Positions 12,126 through 23,147 are shown, counted from the first letter of the stretch. The stretch is DNA of 64,000 nucleotides from Acidovorax carolinensis (GCF_002157145.1 NZ_CP021361.1:2845001-2909000), one strand, 5' to 3'. Notes: generated by a model not told the origin, from the letters alone. Made by a program: numbers and translations.

Positions 12126-12202
12126 AGGGGATCCTTTTTCAGTACTCACTGCGATATTTTTCTTTGTGGAGAGGGAGATAAGTTACCGGACACGCACATG
12201 AC

Positions 12203-12221
12203 CGGCAGGTCAGCCCTGCCG
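12203..12221. other. hairpin between ispG and hisS
   Basis: Arms CGGCAGG (12203-12209) and CCTGCCG (12215-12221) form a perfect 7-bp stem in the ispG-hisS gap. No T-run follows on the minus strand, so it is not a standard terminator. It may be a processing or attenuation site. Confidence 0.3.
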
Positions 12222-12236
12222 AGATCGTGACGCCAG

Positions 12237-13517
12237 CTATGCAGCCGAAGGCACAGCCCCAAACCGCTTTTCGATGTAGTTTTCGACGATCTGGTGGAAT
12301 TCATTGGCAATGTTGTCACCCCGCAGGGTCAGGACTTTTTCACCATCAATGAACACCGGGGCAGCGGGCGCTTCGCCGGTTCCGGGAAGACTGATTCCGA
12401 CATCAGCGTGCTTGCTTTCACCAGGGCCATTCACGATGCAACCCATGACCGCAATCTTGAGGTTTTCCACACCGGGATAGCGAACGCGCCACACGGGCAT
12501 CTGTGCGCGAAGAAAGTCGTCAATCTGTTTGGCGAGATCCTGAAAGGTGTTGCTGGTAGTGCGGCCACAACCTGGGCAAGCCGTCACGCTGGGCACAAAA
12601 ATACGCAACCCCAGCGACTGCAGGATCTCCGACGCCACCACCACCTCCTGCGTCCGCGCTTCACCCGGCTGGGGCGTGAGCGACACGCGAATGGTGTCGC
12701 CGATACCCTCTTGCAGCAAGATCGACAACGCGGTGGCAGATGCAACGGTTCCCTTGGTTCCCATGCCCGCTTCCGTGAGGCCCAGATGCAGCGCGTAATC
12801 GCATCGGCGCGCCAACTCACGGTAAACCGAAATCAGGTCCTGAACACCACTGACCTTGCACGACAGGATGATCTGATTGCCGTCCAGACCCATGTCTTCG
12901 GCACGACGCGCGGACTCCACCGCTGAAGTGATCAGCGCCTCATACATCACCTGGCGCGCGTCCCAGGGAAGCGAACGTCGGCTATTGGCGTCCATGAGGC
13001 TTGCCAGCAGCTCTTGATCAAGGCTTCCCCAATTGACACCGATGCGAACCGGCTTGCTCCACCGCATTGCAGCTTCAATCATTTGGCCAAACTGGCGATC
13101 ACGCTTGTCGCCCTTACCGACGTTGCCCGGATTGATGCGGTATTTCGACAATGCCTGCGCACAATCCGGAAAATCCGTCAGGAGTCGATGTCCGTTGTAA
13201 TGAAAATCGCCGACCAGGGGGACACTTTCCCCCATCCGATCCAGTTGCTCCCGTATATACGGAACCGCCGCCGCCGCCTCTGGTGTGTTGACGGTGATGC
13301 GGACAAACTCCGACCCCGCCTGGGCAAGTTCCTTCACCTGGATGGCCGTACCGATCGCGTCCACGGTGTCCGTATTGGTCATGGACTGGACGCGCACCGG
13401 CGCATCTCCACCCACAGTGACAATGCGAGACCCCCACACTACCTGTGCCTGCCTGGAGCGGCGAGGTGCCGGCGTTGCCACGTTGATCGGAGCAGTATCG
13501 CTGACCTTGTTTTCCAC
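12237..13517 (-). CDS. ispG: 4-hydroxy-3-methylbut-2-enyl diphosphate synthase (flavodoxin)
   Basis: IspG carries out the penultimate step of the MEP isoprenoid pathway with a 4Fe-4S cluster. The 426-residue protein has the N-terminal TIM barrel ([20 protein letters not shown]). The C-terminal cluster domain has ACPGCGRTT and, later, GCIVNGPGE, which supply the Cys ligands. The start is a GTG at 13517 preceded by GAGGTGA at a good distance. Its first base is the last base of the rodZ-like stop codon, so the two genes are coupled. Confidence 0.97.
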   Translation of the reverse strand: MENKVSDTAPINVATPAPRRSRQAQVVWGSRIVTVGGDAPVRVQSMTNTDTVDAIGTAIQVKELAQAGSEFVRITVNTPEAAAAVPYIREQLDRMGESVPLVGDFHYNGHRLLTDFPDCAQALSKYRINPGNVGKGDKRDRQFGQMIEAAMRWSKPVRIGVNWGSLDQELLASLMDANSRRSLPWDARQVMYEALITSAVESARRAEDMGLDGNQIILSCKVSGVQDLISVYRELARRCDYALHLGLTEAGMGTKGTVASATALSILLQEGIGDTIRVSLTPQPGEARTQEVVVASEILQSLGLRIFVPSVTACPGCGRTTSNTFQDLAKQIDDFLRAQMPVWRVRYPGVENLKIAVMGCIVNGPGESKHADVGISLPGTGEAPAAPVFIDGEKVLTLRGDNIANEFHQIVENYIEKRFGAVPSAA

Positions 13518-14455
13518 TATTTCACCTCGAAGCGAGCGACGTTTTCACGGGACACGGGGCCGAGCTCATAGGGCTTGCCGCGCACAAAAACCTCGGTAGC
13601 ATCCGCCCGGCCAATCACCACTGCCAGCGGCAGAGCGCCGGAAACAGAAACCGACTCATCGGGGGCCAGATTGCGCTGCAATACCACTGCACCTGTCGCA
13701 TCACGAACCTGTATCCAGGATTCGCTGCGTGCCTTGAAAGCGAGAACACCGGCAAGCATATCGGCAGTCGGCAGGCCGGCGGCCGATGCTGCGGCGGACG
13801 GTGAAGCGCTAGCGGGTGCAGCGCCTCCCACCGGCTCAGTCGACTCACTGGCAAAAACCGCGACCTCCGCACCTGAGGCAGAAGCGGCGCTCGCCGGCGC
13901 TGGAGCCACTGCTGCAGGACGATCCTGCGCCCCATCTGCAACGGGTGTTGAAATCGTTGTGCTTGTCCATGCTTGCTTGAACCAGGCTGACAAATCGTCA
14001 TCCAGGCTGCGAGGTAGGAAAATCAGCAGCGCAGCACCGATCAGGAGCAGGCCAACCGCCCACAGCAAGGGGCGCGGCCCTGGCGCGGCAAACGGCGTAG
14101 AGGACGACTTACCCGTGAATCCCTTGACGGGCGCACTCAGGCTCGTATCACCAACGGAAAGCCTCGGACCTTCTCCCTGGGGAAGAAGCGTCAAAACGGG
14201 CTGAGGGTCCATCTTCAGGGTGCGGCAGACACTGGAAGCCAGCGCGCGGACAAAGACGATGTCCGGCAGTGCAGAAAACTCGTCCGCCTCCAAGGCTTCG
14301 AGCTTGCCCACAGGAACCTTCAGGGCAGCAGCCAGTGCGGCAATGTGCAACCCTGCAGCCTCACGGGCATCTCGCAACAAAGCGCCCGCTGTCACCCCTT
14401 TCACAAATTGGTCGGGCGATTCAGCCACCAACTGCGCAGCCATCGCCTCATTCAT
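13517..14455 (-). CDS. rodZ: RodZ-like helix-turn-helix membrane protein
   Basis: This 312-residue protein has a Cro-like helix-turn-helix (about 24-85) and a membrane helix at about 128-147. An Ala/Ser/Pro-rich periplasmic linker leads to a C-terminal DUF4115 domain ([28 protein letters not shown]). This is the architecture of RodZ, which links MreB filaments to the elongation machinery. The start is the ATG at 14455, overlapping the pilF stop by eight bases (ATGAATGA). Neighbouring pilF and ispG give the usual pilF-rodZ-ispG order. Confidence 0.9.
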   Translation of the reverse strand: MNEAMAAQLVAESPDQFVKGVTAGALLRDAREAAGLHIAALAAALKVPVGKLEALEADEFSALPDIVFVRALASSVCRTLKMDPQPVLTLLPQGEGPRLSVGDTSLSAPVKGFTGKSSSTPFAAPGPRPLLWAVGLLLIGAALLIFLPRSLDDDLSAWFKQAWTSTTISTPVADGAQDRPAAVAPAPASAASASGAEVAVFASESTEPVGGAAPASASPSAAASAAGLPTADMLAGVLAFKARSESWIQVRDATGAVVLQRNLAPDESVSVSGALPLAVVIGRADATEVFVRGKPYELGPVSRENVARFEVK

Positions 14456-15281
14456 TGAATGCCCCGCGTTCAAAAGCACCCCATTCCCGCGAATCCGGGA
14501 ACCGCTTGCGCAACTGATCGGCAAGCTGCCTTGAAGCCACGATGTCGCCCAAGGCACGCTCCACCTTGATCCCCAGCCACAGGGATTCTGAGTTGGCATA
14601 TTCGCTGTTATTGATGCGCCGAATGTAAAACTGCGCACGACTCAATTCATTGCGGCGCAACAGCAGCGCCGACAGGTGATAACCCACCACGGGATTTGCG
14701 GCGTCGAGTTCATAGGCCTTGATCAGGGACTGCTCTGCTTCTGCATACTGTCCAGCGCCTACTTGACAAAGCCCCCTCGCCATCAAGGTCTTACTGCGGG
14801 CAACGTAACCGGGATTGGTCAGCGCACGGAGAAACTGCTGATCAGCTTCTACGTACTTTTTCTGCTGACATAAAAGCCAGCCAAAGTTGTGCAGCAAACT
14901 GGAGTCGCCAGGGCGCAATGCCTGTGCCCGGCGAAAGCTCTCTTCCGCCTGTGCAAAGTCATTGAGGCGCAAATAAATAAGGCCACGCAGGTTGTAGGCG
15001 TCGGCGTAGCTCGAATCAGCGGCAAGCGACTGCTTGACCTCGTCCAGGGCCACGGCAGTTTGCCCCATCTCGAAATAGTTGGAGGCCAACTCCAGGCGGA
15101 TTCGCGCACGGCGCCGTGCATCGGGCTCATCGGACGGGGTCACCAGATCGGCAGTGGACTCCGAAGCGGACGCCCCCCCGTTTGCCGCACAGCCTCCAAG
15201 ACCAAGAAAAAAAGCCAGGGCACCACAGGCCATGAGCGTCCAGCGGCAATATTGCTGCCAGCGTCCAATCGATCCCACCAT
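14448..15281 (-). CDS. pilF: type IV pilus biogenesis TPR lipoprotein PilF/PilW
   Basis: PilF is the pilotin that brings the PilQ secretin to the outer membrane in type IV pilus assembly. The 277-residue protein has a signal peptide with lipobox LGGC (Cys31). Several tetratricopeptide repeats follow, such as AYNLRGLIYLRLNDFAQAEE and LLHNFGWLLCQQKKYVEA. The ATG at 15281 has GAGGAA nine bases upstream. It lies 26 bases after rlmN and overlaps the rodZ-like gene. Confidence 0.92.
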   Translation of the reverse strand: MVGSIGRWQQYCRWTLMACGALAFFLGLGGCAANGGASASESTADLVTPSDEPDARRRARIRLELASNYFEMGQTAVALDEVKQSLAADSSYADAYNLRGLIYLRLNDFAQAEESFRRAQALRPGDSSLLHNFGWLLCQQKKYVEADQQFLRALTNPGYVARSKTLMARGLCQVGAGQYAEAEQSLIKAYELDAANPVVGYHLSALLLRRNELSRAQFYIRRINNSEYANSESLWLGIKVERALGDIVASRQLADQLRKRFPDSREWGAFERGAFNE

Positions 15282-15307
15282 GTAGCGCTTCCTCGTTAAG
15301 TGGCGAC

Positions 15308-16429
15308 CTAAGTCACCTGTTTGAGCACGATTGTGCGTTGCTTTGCCATCCGCTCAAGCGCACGTGTGCGGTCTTTCACGTCGCCCGCCAACTGACCGCA
15401 GGCGGCATCGATATCATCTCCGCGCGTCTTGCGCACGGTCGTGACAATTCCCGCCTCACTCAGCACTTTTGCAAATGCTGCCACCTGTGCCTGGGAAGAG
15501 CGCGTAAGACCCGACGCGGGAAATGGATTGAACGGAATCAGATTAAATTTGCAGCGGATCTGGCTACCGCGTGCTGGCTTGACCAGTTCAATCAGCTGAT
15601 GGGCGTGCTCGATCTGGTCGTTCACGCCGTCCAACATGCAGTATTCGAATGTGATGAAATCCCGCGGTGCATGCTCCAGATAGCGGTGGCAGGCATCCAG
15701 CAACTCCCGGATCGGATATTTGCGGTTCAGCGGAACCAGATAATCGCGCAATGCGTCATTGGGCGCATGCAAGGAAACAGCCAACGCCACCGGACAGTCC
15801 TGTGCCAGCCGGTCCATCATGGGGACAACACCTGAAGTGGACACAGTGACGCGCCTGCGCGACAGGCCGTACCCATGGTCATCCAGCATGACCTTGAGCG
15901 CCGGCACAAGGGCGGAATAGTTTTGCAGCGGCTCGCCCATCCCCATCATCACCACATTGGAGATGATGCGGGACGCCCCGCCAAGACGCTTGCGCAATGC
16001 GTGCTCGGCAAACCACAACTGCGCCACAATTTCACCCGTGGTGAGGTTGCGGCTGAAGCCCTGGTGACCCGTTGAGCAAAAACGGCATCCTACCGCGCAG
16101 CCCGCCTGAGACGATACACAGAGGGTTCCCCGGTCATCTTCGGGGATAAAAACCGACTCGACGGCGTTGCCGCCACCCACATCAAACAACCATTTGACGG
16201 TGCCATCGGCCGATACATGCTCACTGATGACGGGCAGGGCCTGCACATGCGCACAGCCCGCCAGCTTACTTCGCAACGCGACGGCCAAATCGCTCATGTC
16301 GTCAAAATCGCTGGCTCCCCGTTGGTGAATCCAGCGAAAAAGCTGCGTGGCACGAAACCGTTTTTCTCCGAGCTGCCCACAAAATTCGGCCAGCCCGTCG
16401 AGATCAAAATCAAGAAGATTGGTTTTCAT
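15308..16429 (-). CDS. rlmN: dual-specificity RNA (adenine-C2) methyltransferase RlmN
   Basis: RlmN is a radical SAM enzyme that methylates C2 of adenosine 2503 in 23S rRNA and A37 in some tRNAs. The 373-residue protein has the cluster-binding motif CAVGCRFC (Cys111, Cys115, Cys118). The GMGEPLQNY stretch follows, and a conserved C-terminal Cys in DAACGQLAG probably forms the methyl-transfer intermediate. It lies between ndk and pilF on the same strand. Confidence 0.97.
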   Translation of the reverse strand: MKTNLLDFDLDGLAEFCGQLGEKRFRATQLFRWIHQRGASDFDDMSDLAVALRSKLAGCAHVQALPVISEHVSADGTVKWLFDVGGGNAVESVFIPEDDRGTLCVSSQAGCAVGCRFCSTGHQGFSRNLTTGEIVAQLWFAEHALRKRLGGASRIISNVVMMGMGEPLQNYSALVPALKVMLDDHGYGLSRRRVTVSTSGVVPMMDRLAQDCPVALAVSLHAPNDALRDYLVPLNRKYPIRELLDACHRYLEHAPRDFITFEYCMLDGVNDQIEHAHQLIELVKPARGSQIRCKFNLIPFNPFPASGLTRSSQAQVAAFAKVLSEAGIVTTVRKTRGDDIDAACGQLAGDVKDRTRALERMAKQRTIVLKQVT

Positions 16430-16513
16430 GATTGCCGCGTCCAGAGTCGGTCGCGGCTGTCCCCAGCACTTGCTTTCTCCAAGGAAATTGGAACGAGCGT
16501 GGGGACGGTCATG

Positions 16514-16939
16514 TCAGCGCGAGAAAACGTTCATGCCCGCGAAGAAGAAGGCGATTTCCACTGCAGCGGTTTCAGGTGCGTCGGAGCCGTGCACGGCATT
16601 GGCATCAATGCTGTCTGCAAAATCAGCGCGGATGGTGCCGGCCTCGGCCTTCTTTGGATCCGTTGCGCCCATCAGTTCGCGATTCTTCAAGATTGCGTTT
16701 TCGCCTTCCAATGCCTGAATCATGACGGGGCCGGAGATCATGAAATCCACCAGATCCTTGAAGAATGGGCGCGCCTTGTGCACAGCATAGAACTGCTCTG
16801 CTTCCAGACGGGAAAGGTGCGCCATACGGGCAGCGACAACCTTGAGGCCAGCAGCTTCAAAGCGGGCATAAATCTGGCCAATGACATTCTTGGCCACTGC
16901 GTCGGGCTTGATGATGGAGAGAGTACGTTCGATTGCCAT
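16514..16939 (-). CDS. ndk: nucleoside diphosphate kinase
   Basis: Ndk balances nucleoside triphosphate pools through a phosphohistidine intermediate. The 141-residue protein is the typical length and carries the active-site His in NAVHGSDA, plus the N-terminal [12 protein letters not shown]. The ATG at 16939 gives the standard N-terminus MAIERT. A palindrome (TTGCCCG, one base, CGGGCAA) at 16973-16987 sits in the gap upstream. Confidence 0.97.
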   Translation of the reverse strand: MAIERTLSIIKPDAVAKNVIGQIYARFEAAGLKVVAARMAHLSRLEAEQFYAVHKARPFFKDLVDFMISGPVMIQALEGENAILKNRELMGATDPKKAEAGTIRADFADSIDANAVHGSDAPETAAVEIAFFFAGMNVFSR

Positions 16940-16998
16940 GTTGATTTCCTGGTGTGATGTTGCTGTAATTTTTTGCCCGTCGGGCAAAGCTATTGATT

Positions 16999-18597
16999 CT
17001 AACCGGGCACGCAATTCACGGCGGCCTCAGCGACTTCCCCCGCGCCGCGACCCGCCACCCCCGCGCGCCCACCACCCCCTGTGCGGCGCTGATCCTGGCG
17101 GTGGCGCGACAAACTGTCGACGCCAATGTAGCCCACCGATGTCTTCATCGGATCAGGCTGTGCACTCCCGCGCGGGCGGTCCGGATTGCCACTTCGCGCA
17201 CCCAAATCGTCGGATCGGCGCGATGCCTGCCCACGCGGCCCACCCAAACCACTATTGGCGCCGGGCGGACGCTTGCGGCCATCCCCCATGCGCTGACCAC
17301 CGCGCCCGCGATTTCGATTGCCCCGATCTCCGCTGACAGAACCGTCCTCGCCGCGTGTTTCTGCGGCTTCCGGGCGTCCGGCCCCTGCGGCTTGCACCAG
17401 CGCGCGGATATCGCCCTCATCGAGCTCCAGCCAAGCCCCGCGCTTCAGCCCGCGGGGCAAAACCATTGCCCCGTACCGGATCCGGATCAGACGACTGACG
17501 GCGTGACCCACCGCCTCCAGCATGCGCCGGACCTCGCGATTGCGCCCCTCAGAGATGGTGACGCGGTACCAGCAGTTGGAGCCTTCCCCACCGCCATCCT
17601 CGATCGAGCCAAACGCAGCCATACCGTCGTCCAGCCGGACACCGTCCAGCAACTGCTGTTTTTCTTCGTTGCTCAATGCGCCCAAGACTCGAACCGCATA
17701 TTCCCGCTCCAGCCCAAAACGGGGATGCATCAGCTTGTTGGCCAGTTCGCCCGAACTGGTGAACAGCAGCAAGCCCTCGGTGTTCAGATCCAGTCGCCCG
17801 ACCGATTGCCATTTGCCCTGCTGCAGACGAGGCAGTTTGCGAAACACCGTTGGACGGTTTTGCGGGTCATCATGGGAAACCACCTCACCGACCGGCTTGT
17901 GGTAAGCGATGACCCGTGCCGGGGGGGGATCAATACGGTAACGAATCGGCTTGCCGTTCACTTTCACCTGATCGCCAAACTGCACGCGCTGACCGATATG
18001 TGCAGGTTCGTTGTTCACCGAGATTCGGCCTTCGAGAATCAACTGCTCCATCTCCAGACGAGAGCCCAGCCCTGCCTGCGCAAGCACCTTGTGAAGCTTG
18101 GGAGTTTCCACCTGAGGCAAGAGTACGCGCTTGGGTGTCACTGGTTCGCGGCTGACCTCATCGGCATCGAAACGGCCTGAGATCACGTCTTCGAATCGGT
18201 AGCCACCTGCTGCAGCGGGCGTGGATCGCTTGCCACGCCCGCCACCCCCGGCAGACTGTGACTTTGACTGCGGCCTGGCACCCATCTCGCCCGAGCCATC
18301 CACCGGTTGCGGCTGAGCATCGACCGCCTCCGCCGCGGGTTCGGCGCCATTCAACGGGGCCGAAGACGCCACGACAGGCTTGGAAACCACTGGCGTATCA
18401 GCTAGAGGAACCACGGCATCGACCACTCCGGAAACTGCAGCCAGATCGTCACTCACGACTTTCCCGGCTGTGCCAGCCATTGGCTCGGCTTTCTTGCGCG
18501 GGGTTTTGCGTGCCGCGGTTTTTTTCAGAGGTACTGCGGCCCCGGAAGTCTCCGTCTCGTGCGGCATGTTCTCAGGTTCGGATGTGGAATCGTTCAT
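16999..18597 (-). CDS. rluB: 23S rRNA pseudouridine synthase RluB-like
   Basis: RluB converts U2605 of 23S rRNA to pseudouridine. In this 532-residue protein the S4 RNA-binding domain lies at about 166-215. The RsuA/RluB catalytic domain follows, with the nucleophile Asp270 in [14 protein letters not shown] 150-residue Ala/Pro/Lys-rich extension precedes S4, and an Arg/Gly/Asp-rich disordered tail runs from about 420 onward. Such long flanks are common in this bacterial group. The ATG at 18597 overlaps the scpB stop by four bases. Confidence 0.9.
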   Translation of the reverse strand: MNDSTSEPENMPHETETSGAAVPLKKTAARKTPRKKAEPMAGTAGKVVSDDLAAVSGVVDAVVPLADTPVVSKPVVASSAPLNGAEPAAEAVDAQPQPVDGSGEMGARPQSKSQSAGGGGRGKRSTPAAAGGYRFEDVISGRFDADEVSREPVTPKRVLLPQVETPKLHKVLAQAGLGSRLEMEQLILEGRISVNNEPAHIGQRVQFGDQVKVNGKPIRYRIDPPPARVIAYHKPVGEVVSHDDPQNRPTVFRKLPRLQQGKWQSVGRLDLNTEGLLLFTSSGELANKLMHPRFGLEREYAVRVLGALSNEEKQQLLDGVRLDDGMAAFGSIEDGGGEGSNCWYRVTISEGRNREVRRMLEAVGHAVSRLIRIRYGAMVLPRGLKRGAWLELDEGDIRALVQAAGAGRPEAAETRGEDGSVSGDRGNRNRGRGGQRMGDGRKRPPGANSGLGGPRGQASRRSDDLGARSGNPDRPRGSAQPDPMKTSVGYIGVDSLSRHRQDQRRTGGGGRAGVAGRGAGEVAEAAVNCVPG

Positions 18598-19331
18598 AAA
18601 TTATTTCCCGGAACACCCCCTGGGGCATCCTCTTGTTCATCACGGAGATCCGTCTCCGCACTTTGCTGGACCTGCATGTCCTGCTGCGTTTCCTGGAGCG
18701 CCAGCCCCGGCAATTCAACGTTCAACGACGAAAGCAGCTTCGGAATTTCGCCATCCATCTCCAACGTGCCCTGCACGCTCACAGCCGAGGCCATGGCGTC
18801 CAGCACCGTCGCACTGCCTGAGGGGTCCTCCAGCACCGGGAGCTGGTCCAGAGACTGCAACCCCAGATCGTCCAGAAACTGGCGGGTAGTGGCAAACAGC
18901 GCAGGCCGGCCCACTGTTTCACGGTGCCCAATGACTTCCACCCAACCCCGGTCCTCCAACTGCTTGACGATCAGGCTATTGACCGTGACACCCCGGATGT
19001 CTTCAATATCACCACGCGTCACCGGTTGACGATAGGCAATGATGGCCAATGTTTCCAGCGTGGCACGGGAATAGCGTGGGGGCTTCTCCGGGTGAAGCCT
19101 GTCAAGGAACTCCCGCATTTCGGGGCGGCTTTGAAATCGCCACCCGGAAGCCACCTGGACCAGTTCGACGCCCCGCAAGGCCCAGTCTTGCTGGAGTTCC
19201 TGCAAAAGGACTTTCAGCGTGTCCGTCCCCAGCGCATCATCAAAAAGTACACGCAGCTCCCGCACAGCCATGGGCTGCGCAGCGCAGATCAGGGCGGTTT
19301 CGAGGACCCGTTTGGCATCCACCGTATTCAT
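18594..19331 (-). CDS. scpB: segregation and condensation protein B
   Basis: ScpB is a winged-helix partner of ScpA and SMC in chromosome compaction. The 245-residue protein contains the two winged-helix domains with the family stretch [18 protein letters not shown] and [12 protein letters not shown]. The C-terminal 70 residues are acidic and less conserved. No scpA is present in the window. The gene overlaps rluB by four bases and is likely co-expressed with it. Confidence 0.95.
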   Translation of the reverse strand: MNTVDAKRVLETALICAAQPMAVRELRVLFDDALGTDTLKVLLQELQQDWALRGVELVQVASGWRFQSRPEMREFLDRLHPEKPPRYSRATLETLAIIAYRQPVTRGDIEDIRGVTVNSLIVKQLEDRGWVEVIGHRETVGRPALFATTRQFLDDLGLQSLDQLPVLEDPSGSATVLDAMASAVSVQGTLEMDGEIPKLLSSLNVELPGLALQETQQDMQVQQSAETDLRDEQEDAPGGVPGNNL

Positions 19332-19468
19332 GGTTCAGCGATTCCGGGAAAAATTGGGCCACGCGTCGATTGCGGGCACTACACCAACTGCAGGAGTCAA
19401 TCCAAGGCGCACCAGGAAGACACTCCGGAGCGACGCACCATTTGGCGGGAGACCACCTTCGGGCGAAC

Positions 19469-19485
19469 ACGGTCTGGCAGACCGT
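19469..19485. other. interrupted palindrome at the rluD stop
   Basis: ACGGTCTG (19469-19476), one base, then CAGACCGT (19478-19485) form a perfect inverted repeat touching the rluD stop codon. There is no T-run on either side. The rest of the 153-base scpB-rluD gap shows nothing I recognise. Confidence 0.3.
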
Positions 19486-20577
19486 CAGAGCGGATTGTAG
19501 CCCAGGCCCCACTCCGACAGCGCTTGCCTCATATCGTCTGGCACTGGCGCATGAAACTCAAGTGCCTGCCCCGAGACCGGGTGCGCAAAAGACAGCCGGT
19601 AGGCGTGAAGCGCCTGACGCTCCATTCCAGCGGCGGCAGCCCCCCGTAAAGGACATCGGCCACCAGCGGATGTCCCAGGGAGGCCATGTGCACGCGAATC
19701 TGATGGGTGCGTCCCGTGTGCAATGTGCACTCCACCCAGCAACCGAGATCGTTGCCCGCGAGCCATTGCACATCCGTGCGCGCGGGCTTGCCGGCATGGC
19801 TATCCAGATTGACCACGGCCATGCGCAAGCGGTTGCGCGGATCGCGCCCGATGGGCGCCTGAACCGTGCGATTGCGAGGCCCGTCCAAGGCCGATGCGCC
19901 AGCGCCAGGTATTGCCGGTGCACGGATCGCTCGGCGATCATGCGTACGAGTGTGTCCATCGTGGCCCGGTCCCGGGCGACCACCATCAGGCCACTGGTGT
20001 CCTTGTCCAAGCGGTGCACAATGCCAGCGCGGGGCACCAAATGCGCCTTCGCGTCGCGGGCCAGCAGCCCGTTCAACAGCGTTCCGCCCCAGTTGCCGGG
20101 GGCGGGATGAACCACCAGGCCCGCCGGCTTGTTGATCACCAGCAGATGTTCGTCCTCATACACCACGTTGATGGGCAAAGACTCCGGGCGAAATGCCTGG
20201 CTTTGTAGCGTCGGGCGCATCTCGACCACCAACACATCGCCGGCCTTCACACGAACAGATGCCTTGGTTGCTGGGCGACCGTTCAGACAGACAAGCCCCT
20301 GCAACAAAAGCTGCTGCAGATAGCTGCGGGAAAATTCGGGCACGAGTTCGACCAGTGCGCGGTCCAGCCGGGCGCCATGCTGGGCTACACCCACCTCCAC
20401 TTGCCGCAGTTCGGATTCCGCCTCGGCCAGGCCACTAAATTCGTCCGGCAGACCCAAGTCGTCAATAACATCCGCTGAACCTGCCCCCTGCCCTGCATCG
20501 CGTGCTGGTTCTTCGTCGGGATGGCCTTTATGGGAAGCATCAGGCACGGTGGGCAGTACGGCAGCGGGCACACTCAA
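19485..20577 (-). CDS. rluD: 23S rRNA pseudouridine synthase RluD, two frame breaks
   Basis: RluD makes pseudouridines 1911, 1915 and 1917 in helix 69 of 23S rRNA. The N-terminal part has the S4 domain (about 60-115) and the catalytic Asp191 in [14 protein letters not shown]. The frame then breaks at a CCC run (19880-19882) and again at a six-C run (19640-19645). Adding one base at each restores a continuous 364-residue protein, including [18 protein letters not shown] and the C-terminal [10 protein letters not shown]. Both look like homopolymer undercalls, though a real pseudogene cannot be excluded here. The start is probably the TTG at 20577, overlapping nlpD, or the GTG at 20571. Confidence 0.85.
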
Positions 20578-21461
20578 CGCGCTGGCAGGTAGCGGACAGG
20601 ATCAACGGGTTTGCCTTGGCGGCGAATCTCAAAATGAAGCTTTACGCGATCCGCGTCCGTGCTGCCCATTTCCGCGATCTTCTGCCCGCGCCGCACAGTC
20701 TGGTCTTCCTTGACCAGCAACGCCTGGTTGTGTGCGTAGGCGGTCAAGAAGGTGTTGTTGTGCTTCAGGATGACCAGATTGCCGTAGCCCCGCAAACCTG
20801 CGCCTGCATAAACCACCCGCCCATCGGCGGCCGCAAGAACCGGGTCACCAGCCTTGCCTGCAATGTCGTAACCCTTGTTGCGGGCCTCGTCAAACCCCGC
20901 CAGCAAGGTGCCGGAAGCAGGCCAGATGAAGGGAACATCATCTTCCGACGAAGCAGCTGCTGGAGCGGGCGTAGGGGCTGGAATTGGCGCCGGCACAGGC
21001 GCCGCAGCCGCCGCGCTGGCGGCCGGTTTGGGCGCACTGGCGGCCGACGAAGGGCTGACAGCCGAAGAAGCGACAGGACGCGTGACCACGCCCGTTTCGG
21101 CGGCGGGCGCTGCGGCACTGGCCGCGGGTGGAACAACGCGCAGCACCTGCCCGACTTCGATCAGGTTGGCATTGTCGAGATTGTTCCAGCGCGCAATGTC
21201 CTTCCAGGCCTGGCCATTTTCCAGGCCGATGCGAATTAGCGTATCTCCGGCCTTGACCGTGTAGTAACCCGGCTTTCCGGCATTCTCGGCGCCCGGCAGC
21301 GGCTTGATGGGTGTAACAACCACCCCTGGAGCAGATGAAGACGCCGACGAGGTTCCACGGTCCTCCACAGGAGCCTTCGTCATCCGGGTTCCGCAGCCGG
21401 CCAGCACCAGCGCCGTCAACGCTACGGAAATCCCAACAACAAGACTACGCGATACCAACAT
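20574..21461 (-). CDS. nlpD: LysM/M23 lipoprotein NlpD
   Basis: NlpD-type lipoproteins activate a periplasmic amidase at the division site. The 295-residue protein has a lipobox LAGC (Cys23), a LysM domain at about 67-109 and a long Ala/Pro-rich linker. A C-terminal M23 peptidase fold has the metal motifs degenerate (NKGYDIA in place of HxGxD; KLHFEIR in place of HxH), as expected for activators that are not enzymes. The ATG at 21461 is six bases after AAGGGA. It is followed by rluD rather than rpoS. Confidence 0.92.
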   Translation of the reverse strand: MLVSRSLVVGISVALTALVLAGCGTRMTKAPVEDRGTSSASSSAPGVVVTPIKPLPGAENAGKPGYYTVKAGDTLIRIGLENGQAWKDIARWNNLDNANLIEVGQVLRVVPPAASAAAPAAETGVVTRPVASSAVSPSSAASAPKPAASAAAAAPVPAPIPAPTPAPAAASSEDDVPFIWPASGTLLAGFDEARNKGYDIAGKAGDPVLAAADGRVVYAGAGLRGYGNLVILKHNNTFLTAYAHNQALLVKEDQTVRRGQKIAEMGSTDADRVKLHFEIRRQGKPVDPVRYLPAR

Positions 21462-21472
21462 AAGCATTCCCT

Positions 21473-22240
21473 TCAGGCAATCCCCGATTTTAGAGGGACA
21501 AAATGAACCGGCTCGAGAACGCTTTGTTTCAATCCGTGCGCGGTTTTGTCGATTACAAGCAACACTTGTTGTCCACCCGCGAGCGCCATGGGCGCCACGA
21601 GTCGCCCCCCGGGAGCCAGCTGATCGCACCAGGCCTGCGGCACGGCTTCGCCACCGGCGGCTGCAATGATGGCGGCATACGGAGCGCCCTTGGCGTAGCC
21701 TTGCATGCCATCGCCGAACAGCAAGTGCACATTGGCCAGCCGCAGATGGCGCAGGTTGTCGCGGGCCTTTTCGTGCAGGCCGCGCAGACGCTCGACCGAA
21801 TACACCTCGCGTGCAATATGACTGAGCACCGCGGCCTGGTAGCCGCAACCGGTGCCGATTTCGAGCACCCGGCCCAGTCCCGCAGCGCGCGAGCCTTCGG
21901 CACCCAGCAGCAACTCGCACATGCGCGCCACCACGCTCGGCTTGGAAATGGTCTGCGCCAGTCCAATGGGCAAGCTCGTGTCTTCGTACGCCTGGTTTAC
22001 CAGCGCGCTGTCAACAAAGCGGTGCCGCTCCACCGCCGCCATGGCGTGCAGCACCGCCGGCGAGGAAATCCCCCCCGCAGCCAGCTTTTGCACCATGCGG
22101 GCGCGCACCGCCGCCGAATCCAGCCCGACCCCCTGCGGGGCTGCAGGCACAACCACCGGGCGAACGGACAGTTGAGCCACCCTGGAGGTGGCGCCTGCCG
22201 GGCCATCCAGACGGGCAGGAAAACCGGGTCTGCGCTGCAT
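21473..22240 (-). CDS. pcm: protein-L-isoaspartate O-methyltransferase
   Basis: Pcm uses S-adenosylmethionine to methylate isoaspartyl residues and start their repair in damaged proteins. The 255-residue protein has the SAM-binding motif VLEIGTGCGYQAAVL and the preceding LPIGLAQTISKPSVVA substrate loop. About 50 residues precede the conserved core. The ATG at 22240 overlaps the surE stop by one base (TGATG), so surE and pcm are translationally coupled, the classic surE-pcm pair. Confidence 0.95.
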   Translation of the reverse strand: MQRRPGFPARLDGPAGATSRVAQLSVRPVVVPAAPQGVGLDSAAVRARMVQKLAAGGISSPAVLHAMAAVERHRFVDSALVNQAYEDTSLPIGLAQTISKPSVVARMCELLLGAEGSRAAGLGRVLEIGTGCGYQAAVLSHIAREVYSVERLRGLHEKARDNLRHLRLANVHLLFGDGMQGYAKGAPYAAIIAAAGGEAVPQAWCDQLAPGGRLVAPMALAGGQQVLLVIDKTAHGLKQSVLEPVHFVPLKSGIA

Positions 22241-23022
22241 CACCGCTGCGCGGACACAGAACCTGTGACCACCAGGCGGGACGCGGTCTGTGCCCAATAG
22301 CCGAGGTTGTCGTGGTCCGTCAGGTCCACCTTCAAGGGGGTGACAGACACATGCCCCTGGGCCGTGGCGTGAAAATCGGTGCCTTCTGCATCGTCCTTGG
22401 CTGCACCGGCTCCGCCAATCCAGTACATCACCTCACCACGCGGGCTTTCCTGCACGATCACACGTTCGGCAGCATGGCGTCGTCCCAGGCGGCACAGCTT
22501 CAGCGGGCGCAACGCGTCCAGCGGCATGTTCGGGATGTTGATGTTAAGCAGCCAGGGCGCTTCGCTCACCAGGTTCTGCGCCATCATCTGCGCAACGATT
22601 TCGCGGGTCTTGAGCGCTGCGGCCTCGATTTCGCCCCAGCCTTTGTCCACCTGGGATACCGCCATGGCCGGAATACCGAAAAGATACCCCTCCATGGCGG
22701 CACCCACCGTGCCCGAATAGATGGTGTCGTCACCCATGTTGGCGCCGTTGTTGATGCCCGACACCACCAGATCGGGGCGGTATCCGAGCAGCCCCGTGAG
22801 GGCGATGTGCACGCAGTCGGCCGGCGTGCCATTGACGTAGCGAAAGCCGTTGGCGGCCTGGTGCACATAAAGCGGCGAATGCAGGGTCAGGGCGTTCGAC
22901 TTGGCACTGTTGTTGTGCTCGGGCGCAACCACCTCCACATCGGCGATGGTCTTGAGCGCTTCGTATACGGCCACGATGCCCGGGGCCTGGTAGCCGTCGT
23001 CGTTGGATAGAAGGATCTTCAT
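22240..23022 (-). CDS. surE: 5'-nucleotidase / exopolyphosphatase SurE
   Basis: SurE is a metal-dependent nucleoside monophosphatase linked to stationary-phase survival. The 260-residue protein begins MKILLSNDDGYQAPG with the metal-binding Asp8 and Asp9. It also has VVAPEHNNSAKSNALT and SGINNGANMGDDTIYSGTV, the remaining signature regions. The ATG at 23022 is preferred over the GTG at 23028. Confidence 0.96.
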   Translation of the reverse strand: MKILLSNDDGYQAPGIVAVYEALKTIADVEVVAPEHNNSAKSNALTLHSPLYVHQAANGFRYVNGTPADCVHIALTGLLGYRPDLVVSGINNGANMGDDTIYSGTVGAAMEGYLFGIPAMAVSQVDKGWGEIEAAALKTREIVAQMMAQNLVSEAPWLLNINIPNMPLDALRPLKLCRLGRRHAAERVIVQESPRGEVMYWIGGAGAAKDDAEGTDFHATAQGHVSVTPLKVDLTDHDNLGYWAQTASRLVVTGSVSAQR

Positions 23023-23147
23023 GGTCACTGTGCGGATTGCAACGGATTGTAGGGGCCCGCCGGCCGCAACAGGTCCGTCGCTCGTGGGACATCGGGCGCC
23101 CCGTGGCCACCCCTATCATGCAGGCCACTATTGACAGGAGACACCCC

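Noticed and set aside
16973..16987. Terminator upstream of ndk
   Set aside because: The palindrome has A rather than T bases after it on the minus strand, so it does not fit an intrinsic terminator for rluB.
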